Source of the DNA: Corythucha ciliata
Taxonomy: Eukaryota > Arthropoda > Insecta > Hemiptera > Tingidae
Direction: 5' to 3'
Length of the DNA: 64,000 bases
Assembly: GCA_038030265.1 (NCBI GenBank)
Contig: CM075938.1
Coordinates: 54,181,189 to 54,245,188 of the forward strand
Of this stretch, positions 57,301 to 64,000 are shown piece by piece. Positions within the stretch are counted from its first letter, which is position 1. Each line of letters begins with the position of its first letter. A program made the position numbers and the translations under genes. The notes under the pieces were generated by a model that was given only the letters and a program-made list of their open reading frames with translations, ran no database searches and was not told the origin of the DNA.

Positions 57301-59207
57301 GACGCTATGTTCGTCCAGTCGCCAAAGTGATTCTTCTCCCCCCTGTGGAAGAGAATTCCCCTTCAAACAACTGAACCATCCCCTCTAAATTCGAAGCGAA
57401 AAATTGTTTATTTTCCCCCTGTTTTTTTTTATTCTACAAGTTTTTTTTTTTGACACCGAAGTTTCTTTAAGTTCTCATCCATAGTTTGACCAAACTATTA
57501 TGATCAGTTTCATTTATGATTTCCGACTTTGTTACAGTCACAGAAGCCTAGACTCGTAGACCCTTCCTCGCATACCCCTCATCCTCTTTCGTTTACCTCC
57601 GCGTCATTGATTTTCCTCTCGCTGGTAAGTTCCTCTTCTTTTGAATGAGCATTCCGCTCAAACGGGGGGCATGTTGAAGAATCAATTAGCGGGCAGTCAA
57701 ACATGTTCTTTTCGTCCCGTCGATTGCCCCTTGAACCCTTTATTTCTGGTGTTGTTTTTCCCCAGCCCGTCCCTTTCCTCTTCATTCAGTTCTATCTCGT
57801 CCTCGTAAGCCTCACCGCTATCGAACCCACTCTCCGCCGAAACCTCAAATCCAAGTACCACACTGAAGTAACTTAACTAGTAACTCACAATAAAAGTGTG
57901 CCGCCTCGTCCGCGATTTGTGATTTTACGTCGACCGCGTCTCCCCTACCCCCCGGCCGGGCGATCGACGCCACCGCAGCATACAAGGTATTTCGGTAATT
58001 CGAGCTACTTCAAGTGTGTCCCCTCTCTGGTACTCCCCTCGCTCTCCTCCTCATAAGTCAAACCGCTCATCCCTCCAACAAGGGGCCTTTAATGTGTCTT
58101 CGCCTTTCCACATTTTACGAGAAGAACAGTCGTTGATGAACTCAAAAATAAATTGATGTCTTCACTCAAATTGAACACTAGTTGAACATAAGGTTTAATT
58201 GACCCTTTCCATGACATTGCGCCATGAAAAGTCGAACAAGTTCAACTCTCTTTCAATCGGACATTTGATGGAGCAAGTTCATGGAAAAGATGTTTACACG
58301 TTTCAATTTCATTGAAGCCATGAAATTGAGCAATGATATTGAACCGTGTAAACGCGCCTTTACGCGCATACCTCTGTAAGTCTATTTACCTTGCCGAGAA
58401 GCTACCTTCCCTTGGCTTCGAAAATTTAGCGAAGTTTCCCTTCTTTACGACAGTATAGTTATTATTCTATGTAAATACCTTTCGGCCATCGCCCCTGATA
58501 CGATTGTTGTTGCCGTTGTCGCAAACGACAGTTGAAATATGAAAGCGGTGAATTTGTGTCCCATGTAGACGTCCGTTGAGGACGGGTTAACGGCAAAGTC
58601 ACCCCAGGCAAAGAATGGGCAGGACCAAGTGGTGCCGAAACTGAGGCCATAACCGAAAGCCCAGTAGGTGACTCCACCGAGGAAAATGTCGGACACGTTC
58701 TTCATCATGATATTCATTTCATTTTTTCGAGACACGCATCCAGATTCAAGCATTCCAAATCCTTCGAAAAGTAAACGTTATTAGGGTAAAAACGAAGTTT
58801 TGGAACGCAAAATAATTACATTTTTAATGAAAAACCCCTCAAAGCGACAGTGCTTTCACCAAGCGTGAATTATATTGTATTTAAATATTCCGCCCAGTTA
58901 TTTTAAAACTGCTATAACGGCTATTTACAGCTAGTTTTAATTAATCGCGTCAATATTATTATTGAGCCCCCTCAATTCTCCGACAACGCTAACAAAAAAA
59001 CATGTTTTGGAAAAAAACACTGCCCTCTACCCCTTCGTCACCATTCCCTGAGAAACCGCAATTTTATTTACCAGTTTGCATCGTAAAAATAATAAAAGCT
59101 GACGTCATAATCCAATTCGAGTCCGCGACGCTGATGCTATAAATTGACGGAACATGCGGATTTAACTTATTTTCCGTCAAGTTTAAGTCGTCACTTTCGT
59201 TCAACAT
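41305..59207 (-). CDS. Amt: Ammonium transporter (AMT/MEP family), complete 11-exon gene
   Basis: This gene encodes an ammonium transporter, an ~11-helix membrane channel that moves ammonium across the plasma membrane. Exons (minus): 59072-59207, 58479-58761, 43008-43165, 42793-42934, 42557-42735, 42355-42486, 42181-42276, 42020-42108, 41859-41938, 41667-41770, 41305-41441. Lengths sum to 1536 nt, giving 511 residues plus TAA. Every junction is GT-AG and every phase matches. Family signatures: ESGCVSRKNEMNIMMKN, GGVTYWAFGYGLSFG, FQLSFATTATTIVSGAMAER, VDIAGSGPVHLVGG (Asp178 and first pore His186, same spacing as AmtB D160/H168), GLFVLWWGWLAFNSG, DDPVGATAVH (second pore His343). The ATG at 59207 is the first in its frame after an upstream stop. 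Intron 2 is ~15.3 kb and full of transposons; the others are 57-310 bp. Residue 344 is Cys where Gly is usual. Confidence 0.93.
41667..41770 (-). CDS. Amt: Amt exon 10
   Basis: HSNAGVSRAVSALIHVGEKD to EAALTVGSNP. The acceptor is AAAAG|G and the donor CCAG|GTTCGT, phase 1. Confidence 0.88.
41859..41938 (-). CDS. Amt: Amt exon 9
   Basis: AINKVIPIRMSPREELLG to LSEHFI, the start of the cytoplasmic tail. The acceptor is CTCCAAG|GCA and the donor AA|GTTTGT, phase 2. Confidence 0.9.
42020..42108 (-). CDS. Amt: Amt exon 8
   Basis: GGNFYLLGVQVLSAVSQAL to SIAILW. The acceptor is TTTGAAG|GA and the donor TGG|GTGCGT, phase 0. Confidence 0.9.
42181..42276 (-). CDS. Amt: Amt exon 7
   Basis: MGGIWGVVAVGLFAQNPYPM through NRNGLFV. 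The acceptor is TTTCAG|GT and the donor TAG|GTAATT. Confidence 0.92.
42355..42486 (-). CDS. Amt: Amt exon 6
   Basis: AGCFLYNAWTALIIGIIGG through DDPVGATAVH, carrying the second pore histidine (His343). The donor is CATT|GTGCGA, an unusual junction whose final T makes the next codon TGT (Cys). Confidence 0.88.
42557..42735 (-). CDS. Amt: Amt exon 5
   Basis: TYGLSGAKWAYSAKAAVMTM through DIINSVLGSLVAVTG. The acceptor is TTTTTTAG|C and the donor ACAG|GTCAGT. Confidence 0.92.
42793..42934 (-). CDS. Amt: Amt exon 4
   Basis: ASAYMLGPRLGRYD through GLFVLWWGWLAFNSG. The acceptor is AAAAAG|CT and the donor AG|GTACCT. Confidence 0.92.
43008..43165 (-). CDS. Amt: Amt exon 3
   Basis: Residues 140-193, CSFKAYCAFSFFNTLVYCLP through the pore motif VDIAGSGPVHLVGG. 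The acceptor is TTGTTACAG|A and the donor G|GTGTGT. The AGA codon for Arg140 is split across the long intron. Confidence 0.92.
43370..43985. repeat. A-type ~30-bp repeats (in Amt intron 2)
   Basis: Plus-oriented A units (CGCTAATTCACGGCTAAAA, TTGAGAAAAA) with ~30-bp spacing, diverged. Same family as 13.9-15.6 kb. Confidence 0.7.
43892..44434. repeat. Direct tandem duplication, copy 1 (~543 bp)
   Basis: Begins CTCGCTAAAATATTGAAAAT and ends GCGCTCGAAAATGG. It repeats almost perfectly at 44439-44976, the main differences being in A-rich and G-run tracts. It contains a hAT-type end (CAGTGGCGTGCCCATGGGGA) near 44066. Confidence 0.9.
44439..44976. repeat. Direct tandem duplication, copy 2 (~538 bp)
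   Basis: Second copy of 43892-44434, shorter by about 5 bp through A-run and G-run length differences. It joins directly to B-type repeats. Confidence 0.9.
44977..45365. repeat. B-type ~30-bp repeats (reverse-complement orientation)
   Basis: Units such as CGCCCTGAAAATGGCTAAAA then CTGATT, and CGCTCTAAAAATGGCC then AGACTG, every ~30-35 bp. This is the reverse complement of the 15.7-16.9 kb block. Confidence 0.65.
45680..46335. repeat. 44-bp minisatellite with internal hairpin, ~15 units
   Basis: Units contain GATTAGCGCCCTTGCGCTTG followed by CCACAGGTCCTCTGGG and GAAGTTC, spaced about 44-46 bp. Each unit has an AGCG...CGCT inverted pair. Variants with GAGCGTCCCTCGACGCT keep the pairing by compensatory changes. 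Confidence 0.75.
46579..46990. repeat. ~204-bp direct duplication in GC-rich block
   Basis: TCGGTGTTCGTCAACC, GGGGAGAACTACCGAGGGGG and CGACGGGTTCGCT recur at an offset of about 204 bp (46579 and 46784), each followed by AGTTAGCGCCCTTGGCGCTG. Confidence 0.75.
47300..48983. repeat. B-type ~30-bp repeats ending in a large hairpin
   Basis: B-type units run in reverse-complement orientation to about 48240 and then in the forward orientation to 48983. Part of this forms an inverted repeat: arm 47938-48237 pairs with 48643-48983 over ~300 bp at high identity. The loop contains a T-run of 37 (48322-48358). Confidence 0.8.
48984..51602 (+). mobile_element. R1/LOA-like LINE copy 2, truncated at both ends
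   Basis: Same family as 29471-32700, diverged. It starts abruptly after the hairpin arm and lacks the endonuclease. It stops within the region after RNase H, just before the BEL element. A 214-bp insert with a 12-bp duplication splits it at 50413. Confidence 0.85.
48984..51602 (+). pseudogene. LINE reverse transcriptase and RNase H, copy 2
   Basis: RT motifs: KAAGHDGIYPIVIQKA, FRPISINCVVLRVMERV, HQHAYNAGRSTDTAL, LFVDIEGAFNNV, ERGTPQGSCISPLLWCLVIE, the catalytic FFADDGVILV, and YLGVTLNGKLSWRTHV. The frame is open from the left junction to 50412 where the insert begins. It resumes after the insert (LAWWKVVEWSWGRELLGRVQ) and reads through RNase H (CFTDGSKLES, FQAEVVAINDC, YADSRAALGA, GNEKADEMAK) to a stop at 51600-51602. 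Removing the insert would leave a nearly uninterrupted frame, so damage is mainly the truncations. Confidence 0.85.
50413..50626 (-). mobile_element. 214-bp insert with 12-bp duplication; ZAD-like coding trace
   Basis: ATTGTATGGCGC at 50401-50412 is repeated at 50627-50638, so the intervening 214 bp were inserted into the LINE. On the minus strand a frame from 50625 reads LYRLSLCECSSSNC and then SVADEGSQLCPKCIRQLKET, followed after a TAG by FQKFEEE. The final cysteine pair, C-x2-C-x3-L, is like the C-terminal half of an insect ZAD zinc-finger domain. It also holds an inverted pair (TGCTCCTCTTCAAAC and GTTTGAAGAGGAGCA). There is no poly(A). It may be a retroposed exon fragment or an unrecognised short mobile element. 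Confidence 0.45.
51628..52036 (+). repeat. BEL 5' LTR (409 bp)
   Basis: TG...CA LTR with an AATAAAAG polyadenylation-like motif about 210 bp in. Differs from the 3' copy at about six sites. Confidence 0.93.
52041..52058 (+). other. Candidate BEL primer-binding site
   Basis: TGGTGGCCCATGGGGGGA starts four bases after the 5' LTR, in the position and with the TGG start expected for a tRNA primer site. I could not identify the tRNA. Confidence 0.5.
52360..53037 (+). pseudogene. BEL gag, truncated and frameshifted
   Basis: An ATG at 52360 opens a short frame (MPNDGVSQPVAPRP) that must shift near 52425 to join the main frame 52437-52952. That frame has the usual BEL capsid start (FVKRLDTLIEMS) and core (LPKIEIPSFNGDRKSYPQF, YLGGALTGQAFNIVNAL). 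A further shift continues ALELLEERYGSTDQLI. The zinc-knuckle C-terminus is missing, apparently deleted between about 53025 and 53045. Confidence 0.75.
54382..54862 (-). mobile_element. 5' fragment of another gypsy element (LTR, primer site, gag start) inside BEL pol
   Basis: Minus-strand order: a 164-bp LTR (54862-54699) reading TGTTACGTAACC to CATACATAACA, then TGGTGTCAGAAGTG as primer-binding site, then a gag ATG at 54628 with PPMSFDGNLSVSWSRWLQSF, a typical gypsy gag start. It stops after ~80 codons at about 54382, where BEL sequence resumes. Only the 5' end of the element is present. Confidence 0.78.
54699..54862 (-). repeat. Gypsy 5' LTR in BEL pol (164 bp)
   Basis: Bounded by TGTTACG...ATAACA. 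The adjacent primer-binding motif fixes its 3' edge, and the resumption of BEL coding (DEALVLYS) fixes its 5' edge. Confidence 0.7.
57672..58080 (+). repeat. BEL 3' LTR (409 bp)
   Basis: Matches the 5' LTR at equal length. Followed by the AGGGG duplication. Confidence 0.93.
58086..58440. other. Remainder of Amt intron 2, no element recognised
   Basis: Between the BEL duplication and the Amt exon 2 donor. Nothing further recognised. Confidence 0.4.
58479..58761 (-). CDS. Amt: Amt exon 2
   Basis: Residues 46-140, from FGMLESGCVSRKNEMN to VSGAMAER. The acceptor is TTCGAAG|G and the donor AG|GTATTT, phase 2. The next exon lies ~15.3 kb away. Confidence 0.92.
59072..59207 (-). CDS. Amt: Amt exon 1 (start codon)
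   Basis: Residues 1-46. It begins with ATG at 59205-59207 and ends in the first membrane segment (NWIMTSAFIIFTMQTG). The donor is G|GTAAAT, phase 1. The frame is open upstream to a TAA at 59328-59330 without another ATG. Confidence 0.88.
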
Positions 59208-59582
59208 GATTTTTTTGGGAGTTTCGTATTGAACCAAATCGTCTGCTCTCTTCAAACAAGACTGTCTTTTGACCTTAAACTTTTGTTTAAAAGTCGCCTT
59301 TTTTGTCCTCGTCTTTGTCCTTTTATTTTATTCAGGAGTCTATTAGGGCTAATTCAAGTAAATCAAAGGAAAAAAAATCTAAAAATCCTTTAATTAAATG
59401 TTTTGAAACATTGAAGAGGGTAGGGGTTCTATTATTCAAGATTCTGCTCTTTCATGTAAAGGGAACAAACACTTACAGGGATAATAAAAGTATTATATTT
59501 TGTTAAAATCAATAAATATTAACATTGAACAGGTTATAAATAAAATAAATAATATAAATAATGTTTTAAAACTATAAATTAT

Positions 59583-60214
59583 TTATCTTCTTCTTTTGGT
59601 TTCTTTGTCTTTCTTATTCATTTCGCGATACTTACGAATTGCGCTCATTAAAAACTGACTGGCAGAATTGATGCGGTCGTCCGAAATGTACGAACGGACA
59701 GTTTCACGGCTGAATGGGCCGAAACCGAGGAATGAAATGGTACAGAGTGGAGTGAAAGTGCACACTGTTGTTGTGACGAATGAACCGATCAAAAAGAGAA
59801 CGGCAAAGCCGGCAAACCAAACGCCAAATTTGAGGGCGAATTTAAGGCCGATTTTCGACAGCGGCGGTATCAGGCTGACGGCACCGACAGTGCGAAGAAT
59901 GTCGAAGAAGGAGAGCTGTGGCTCCGAGGGAATCAAATAACCTGCGGAGGGAATTTTTTTTAATTATTGTAAACGGCGTTGAATTAAATGTCTCGAAATT
60001 TAATCGTACCTTCGTAACCAGATTGAACGCTGAACGACTGGTCGGGCTCCTGTTGCCATTTTGTGTAAGTCGGCGGCGGTGGTGCGGACTGTGGTGGTTG
60101 GTACGGCCCTTGGCTGATGATATTCGTGGCAATATCGGACGGTGGGTACGCAATATCGCCCAACGCAAGGGCTGCAGCGCTACCGATGATGAGGACGACG
60201 CAAAATAACTTCAT
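59583..60214 (-). CDS. Two-exon gene for a 187-residue secreted or membrane protein, function unknown
   Basis: Exon 1 coding 60010-60214 (ATG at 60212-60214), exon 2 59583-59941 (TAA at 59583-59585). The donor is GAAG|GTACGA and the acceptor CCGCAG|GT. Lengths 205 and 359 nt give 187 residues in frame. Residues 1-19 (MKLFCVVLIIGSAAALALG) are a signal peptide. A proline-rich linker follows (QPPQSAPPPP), then a hydrophobic segment at about 107-125 (FGVWFAGFAVLFLIGSF), a short Cys-containing loop, and a polar tail (SRETVRSYISDDRINSASQF) ending KRRR. I recall similar unnamed insect proteins but no function. An AG acceptor just upstream of the ATG (TTGTGCAG) suggests a 5' UTR intron. Confidence 0.82.
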
Positions 60215-60401
60215 TGCTATTGTTGTGTCCGAACTGTCTACTGCACAAGGAAAAAATTTTCCGGTAATTAATGCAAAATTTAGCACTTGCACATTCTTAA
60301 ATAAAACTTAATCCAATTTACACGACGATAAGTTGACGACGGATTCTCTTTCGACGAAAACAACAGAATGAACAATGGTCAAGCACAACCCTGTTCTCGA
60401 G

Positions 60402-60412
60402 GCTTTATATGT
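60402..60412 (-). promoter_or_regulatory. TATA box of the 187-residue protein gene
   Basis: Minus-strand ACATATAAAGCC about 190 bp upstream of the ATG. A TCATTC initiator-like motif lies ~35-40 bp downstream. With the 5' UTR acceptor near 60240, this fits a short noncoding first exon (about 60300-60380). Confidence 0.5.
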
Positions 60413-60429
60413 TTGAATCTCACATAGTT

Positions 60430-61465
60430 TTCACCCCTAACGGGTTTTCAGCCCTAAATATAGATCATAAATCGCCCTAGTCGAGTTCGATTTCACTTGA
60501 AAAATTACTTTAATACGGCCCACTAGGAATCGTGATGGGCAGGTGGGGGGAGGGTTTGAGGAGGAAATTTATAATAAACTTAATAAAATAGTGCCCCGAA
60601 AATTGTTTTAATTACATTTATATTTATCGGAATCATTGTGATTTCACTTAATAAATTAATAAACGAAGGAAGTCTTCTATTTCTGAAAGTAAAATTCAGC
60701 AGAAAGATGACTCTCGTCCTTACGCAATAATTTAGCTCGTTTGTTGAAGAATTATGTTTGCAAACATTTTGTTCTCTAATCCCCCCCCCCTACCCTCCAC
60801 CAACGTCACCCAACACCGCTCGATAGCTGGATACGTTTTGTTTTCAACTTGCATTTCTGTTTCTTCATCACAAAATATTCATTTTTTTTTTTATATATTT
60901 CACTTGATCAATTCTGCGTTGGTAAAATTATTAAAAAATAATATTTTTTCCCACCACAAATCTGAACACGCTGTGATCAGAGGACAAAAATATTGATGCA
61001 TTCATCGGGCTAATTCGATGAATTAGACATTGTAGCAATAAAAAATATAGAAAGGGAATTTGACCTGAATTAACAATTTTTCGTTAGAAAGTGTTGTCTC
61101 AGGAATTTTCCTTTCAACACCCCCTGCCAACCCTCCTCCAACTTCAACACAACAAATCGCTCTTCTACCCAAAAATAAAAAGTTCACCCGGTCGTCGTTC
61201 GTTTATTACGCACAGGGAGGCATTATGAAGATGTTTTTTTGTTTTTTTTTGTTTTCGTTCTTTGATAATAATTAATTGAAAAGTACAGAACAAAGCGAAA
61301 ACGCCCAAGGGGGGGGGGCGTCCACAAGTGCGGCACTATAGACCATCCTTACAGTGGCGCCGAAAATATTGCAATTGAGCTCTGTGTATAGCAGAACATT
61401 CGAAAAAGGGCCCACCCAAATCTCGGGATGTTCATATGGCTGGGAAATGACCAAATAGACAATTC
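60430..61465. other. No gene recognised
   Basis: AT-rich with C-, T- and G-runs near 60780, 60882 and 61310. No supported gene. Confidence 0.5.
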
Positions 61466-61469
61466 CGCA

Positions 61470-61670
61470 CACCGTTGAAAATGGCTAAACTGACTGTTCA
61501 TACCCTGAAATAACCAAACGCCCTGAAAATTTCCATTTTCAAAGTGTTTCCTTCTATAAAAATGGTCAAACCGGTCATTTACACGCCCTTTGACAAGCGT
61601 CAGGGACGATTCACCCCTTGAAACTAGCTAAACAGACTAAACTGACTGATCTGCGCTAAAAAAAAAATTA
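61470..61670. repeat. B-type ~30-bp repeats
   Basis: Units such as GAAAATGGCTAAACTGACTG then TTCATACCCTG, in reverse-complement orientation, ~30-bp spacing. Confidence 0.55.
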
Positions 61671-62435
61671 AAAAAAAAACCATATGTAGGTTTTTCATGG
61701 ACTATTTGCGCGAGCGCTCTACTAAAACCCCTCTACTAACCCTGGGCAAGCCATGAATTATTTGCAATTGAAATTGAATGAGTTTGTTAGTTGAGGTCTT
61801 AATCAACTAGCCCAAAATGGTAGTTTTGTAGCCGCCTGTCTGACCACTTTACGGCCTAAATTCGCGTACACAGAATTGGCCGGCCCGGGGCACTGGGAGA
61901 ATATCGGCCCAATATACATAAATATTCAAGTAAATATACAGGGTGATTCAGGAGGTATGTGAGAAACATGCACTGGTGACAGTGCGTCTTTGGTTCCGAG
62001 CTATGAGCATTTTCCTACTTATTTCTAGTTTCATTACTTTTTACGGTATTTGTCTCGTTCTCGGCTCACCGTCGGTGGTTATAGACAAAGTGGATTCGGA
62101 AAGAAGACAAAATCCTGTTCCTAAATCCACCAGAAAATGTCGCTTTCGTGGCTATTTCAGCCATGTGAAAGTGAAAAAGTGTAGATTTTTAAAATAACTG
62201 ATAAATTTCACATCAGTATTAATCAGCTGCTAGTGCACGCATCGACTACGCTCGTTCTGTGTACCTACTTTAGAACGGTGTCCTGATAGTTGAAGTTTGC
62301 AACCCTCTGACTTCATCAATCAAGTTCAAACCCAAAAAATGAAAACAAGCCGAGTAGGTCAGGGTAAATGTCTTTTTCTTAGGGTAATGTGTTCCTCCTA
62401 GCATATAATTATGCTACCCTCAATGCTAGAAGTAA
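61671..62435. other. No gene; TACAGGGTG-type repeat start near 61937
   Basis: TATACAGGGTGATTCAGGAG at about 61935 resembles the terminal motif at 33815 and other insect repeat ends. No protein recognised. Confidence 0.35.
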
Positions 62436-62439
62436 TGAT

Positions 62440-63115
62440 TCAATTCACAACGAGCCTCAGAATTTGCGATTAGTCTCAATTTTTGCCGCGAGTTAGCGAT
62501 TTTTCTCAATTTTTGCCGTAAATTAGCGCTTTTTGCTAATTGGCTGCAAAGTTGCCTCCGGAAGCCTCGGCTTGCCATTTTCTCAATTTTCTGTGAATTA
62601 GCAACTTTTCTCAACTTAACCCACAATTATATCCACACATTAGTGTTTTTCCTCATTTTAGCCGCTAAAATTACAGATTTGTATGCATTTCGATTTCAGC
62701 CACGAATAAGAGGTTTCCCCAATTTTCGTCGCGAACTACGTAAAGCTTTTTCTGTAATCCACAGCAAAAATTGAGAGAAATAGCTAATTCGCTAATGAGA
62801 TTAACAAAAAGCGCTACTTAGGGGTTAAACTTGGAACAATCCTATTTCGCGGACTTAATTGAAAAAAATAAATACAGCTAAAATTGAAAAAAAATCTGAT
62901 AATTTGCGGATAAAGCAGAGAAAAAACGTTCATTCGCGGATTCAAATGAAAAAATCGGCTAATTCACGGCTTTATTAGAGAAAATGCCAATGCACGCCTA
63001 AAATTTAGTAATAACGCTGACTCGGGGCTAAAATTCAGCAAAAGACAATAATCTGCTGCTTCTGAAGGCAACTTCGGGCCTAAACCTTAAAAAAAAAAAC
63101 AAAAAAAAAAAACGT
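62440..63115. repeat. A-type ~30-bp repeats, two opposed blocks
   Basis: About 62440-62760 reads in minus orientation (GCGAGTTAGCGATTTTTCTC) and 62760-63115 in plus orientation (CGGCTAATTCACGGC), meeting near 62760. Confidence 0.7.
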
Positions 63116-63121
63116 TAGTCC

Positions 63122-63279
63122 ATCGGTCGCGGTCAGGTTGCTCAGGAGGTTACACTAGTTGGAGGGCAAACGACCCCCTTCACCCTGTCGCCATGACGAC
63201 AACAACTGAGCAGTGGTGATTGAACCAATTGAACTTTGTTTGCCTACCAATCAACCTGACACCCCTGACCGCGACCGAT
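63122..63279. mobile_element. MITE-like element with ATCGGTCGCGGTCAGG ends
   Basis: The left end ATCGGTCGCGGTCAGG is the reverse complement of the right end CCTGACCGCGACCGAT. Weaker inverted similarity continues inward (AGGGCAAAC versus AGGCAAAC). It lies inside A-type repeats. No clear target duplication. Confidence 0.6.
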
Positions 63280-63480
63280 AGCTAAAAGTTGAAAAACAAA
63301 AATAGCGGCCAATATTGAGAAAAATCACTAATTTATCAGCGCGGCTGAAATTGGACTGAGGACTGGGATCCGACAGAGAGTTTGGGGGGGGGGGCAGGCA
63401 TCGGAACTGGGGTAGATAAAATTATCATAAATCTCCGACCCTTCGGGCTCAGCCCGATCGCCCACCCCCTGTATCCGCCC
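63280..63480. other. No gene; A-type remnant and G-run
   Basis: A few A-type units to about 63350, then a G-run near 63385-63394. Nothing else. Confidence 0.35.
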
Positions 63481-63483
63481 CTG

Positions 63484-63790
63484 GGCTGAGAGTTATGTCC
63501 AATACCTCTTGTCTATTCCGCACCATGAATGTAGAGGCTCCCTCCCGACATTTTCCATGACCATACCCAATCTTGCCAGATCTTCCATCAGTTCCTCTCC
63601 AGGCCGGTTAGTGTTAGAGGAACCCCACGCTAGAGGTGGTGAGCATTAGCATCACCTCCTACAACCAAAAGGCTTCCCATTGCGCTACAATAATCCCTCA
63701 GCCGTTCCAGGCCAACACGACATTCTTTTTCCCTCCACCTGGCAACGTCCCACATATGCTCTGCATTGCTCTGAGGCACTTTCTCTCTGC
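63484..63790 (-). pseudogene. LINE endonuclease fragment (R1/LOA-like family)
   Basis: Minus-strand pieces: WDVARWREKECRVGLERLRD and LLVVGGDANAHHL (endonuclease motif G-D-x-N-A-H), a stop and frameshift near 63630, then WGSSNTNRPGEELMEDL, LARLGMVMENVGREP, and after another shift FMVRNRQEVLDITL. The last two match the start of the LINE at 29471 (GLTIENVGSEPTFVVRN), so this is the upstream part missing from that copy. Confidence 0.7.
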
Positions 63791-63798
63791 ATATAACG

Positions 63799-64000
63799 GG
63801 CTCTGGTTCTCCACTTATTCCGAAGTATGTCCTAAATTGAGGGCTGATGCATTTATTCACACATTCCTTTCGGCCGTGGACCTTGCGGTGCCGCTTCAGA
63901 GTGTCAAAATTCCTGGCTCTCAGAGGAGGAGGAACCCCTGGTTTACCGAAGAACTTCGGCTGAAGAAGCGCCGCTGTGAGGATCTTTCCGCTCTCCGAAA
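63799..64000 (+). pseudogene. LINE fragment, endonuclease-RT linker, continues past window end
   Basis: The frame reads CPKLRADAFIHTFLSAV and VKIPGSQRRRNPWFTEELRL then KKRRCEDLSALR. NPWFTEEL with a following basic stretch is typical of the region between endonuclease and RT in LINE ORF2. It is cut by the window edge and is oriented opposite to the endonuclease piece on its left. Confidence 0.55.

Larger units (their letters stand above)
53046..57374 (+). pseudogene. BEL pol: protease, RT, RNase H, integrase (broken)
   Basis: Protease region: VAVMDTVSEVNLISQCLAQA, where the normal D-S/T-G triad reads D-T-V. RT: PHHPVFKPHSSTTACRPVFN, LTCDIKHMYRAIGL, VAFGLTSSPFLALRTL, and the catalytic SFVDDC box at about 54350. 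A gypsy fragment interrupts at 54382-54862. Pol then resumes (YSQMELLLKSGGFTLHKW), with RNase H (LIGFCDASSHGMAAALY, LPRLELCAAELLATLV, LFSDSANVLSWL), integrase zinc region (HATTLHGGPKLVQSLLQRRF, CDTC) and, after a frameshift near 56400, the core (INVSIDFTGHY, IYSDNGTNLVGA, ASHERGIGSMKHHLKRV). A last shift near 56950 leads to EETHINLLSRWQIV and the C-terminus, stop at 57372-57374. Confidence 0.88.
51628..58080 (+). mobile_element. BEL/Pao LTR retrotransposon
   Basis: Two 409-bp LTRs (51628-52036 and 57672-58080) begin TGTTGAAGAATC and end CCAACA. I count about six differences between them. The 5-bp target duplication AGGGG is at 51623-51627 and 58081-58085. A polypurine tract (ACGGGGGG) precedes the 3' LTR. 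Inside are gag, protease, RT, RNase H and integrase in BEL order, damaged by frameshifts and by a nested gypsy fragment at 54382-54862. Confidence 0.95.

Noticed and set aside
61272..61472. 66-codon minus-strand frame
   Set aside because: Includes a C-run-derived stretch and B-type repeat sequence, with no domain or splice context.

Overview
The window is animal nuclear DNA, most likely from an arthropod and probably an insect. Evidence: genes are split by short GT-AG introns, there is an animal-type ammonium transporter, and most of the rest is a dense, nested set of insect-style retrotransposons (I-like, Jockey-like and R1/LOA-like LINEs; gypsy, copia and BEL/Pao LTR elements; hAT remnants; MITEs; a foldback element). 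I cannot name the species from sequence alone. There are no bacterial operons, CRISPR arrays or rRNA.

Layout. 1-5.2 kb: gene-free, AT-rich, with G-homopolymers and dispersed repeats. 5.8-11.15 kb: a degenerate, nearly full-length I-like LINE (minus strand). 12.6 kb: a MITE with 3-bp target duplications. 13.9-16.9 kb: degenerate ~30-bp tandem repeats of two related families (A and B). 18.4-23.2 kb: a long-TIR element, a second MITE, and a foldback element with a 9-bp target duplication, itself split by a Jockey-like LINE that is in turn split by a MITE. 24.3-26 kb: the 3' part of a LINE whose C-terminus resembles the restriction-like-endonuclease class. 28.7-33.4 kb: a gypsy fragment split by an R1/LOA-like LINE flanked by an exact 121-bp direct repeat. 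33.8-40.7 kb: a copia element whose 3' LTR was hit by a second gypsy, which in turn holds half of a hAT transposase.

41.3-59.2 kb (minus): a complete 11-exon ammonium transporter gene. I could join all exons in frame: 1536 nt, 511 codons plus stop. Its second intron is about 15.3 kb and contains A/B repeats, a ~545-bp tandem duplication, a GC-rich minisatellite block, a large hairpin, a second copy of the R1/LOA-like LINE carrying a small insert that resembles a ZAD zinc-finger exon, and a BEL/Pao element with 409-bp LTRs and a 5-bp target duplication. 59.6-60.2 kb (minus): a two-exon gene for a 187-residue secreted or membrane protein, with a TATA box upstream. 60.4-64 kb: repeats, a small MITE and two LINE fragments meeting at the edge.

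The two host genes lie head-to-tail on the minus strand about 375 bp apart and look intact. Essentially every transposon reading frame is broken by stops, frameshifts or nested insertions. The most unusual observations are the 121-bp LINE target-site duplication, the foldback/LINE/MITE nest, and the A/B ~30-bp repeat superfamily, which includes a hairpin with ~300-bp arms inside the transporter intron.
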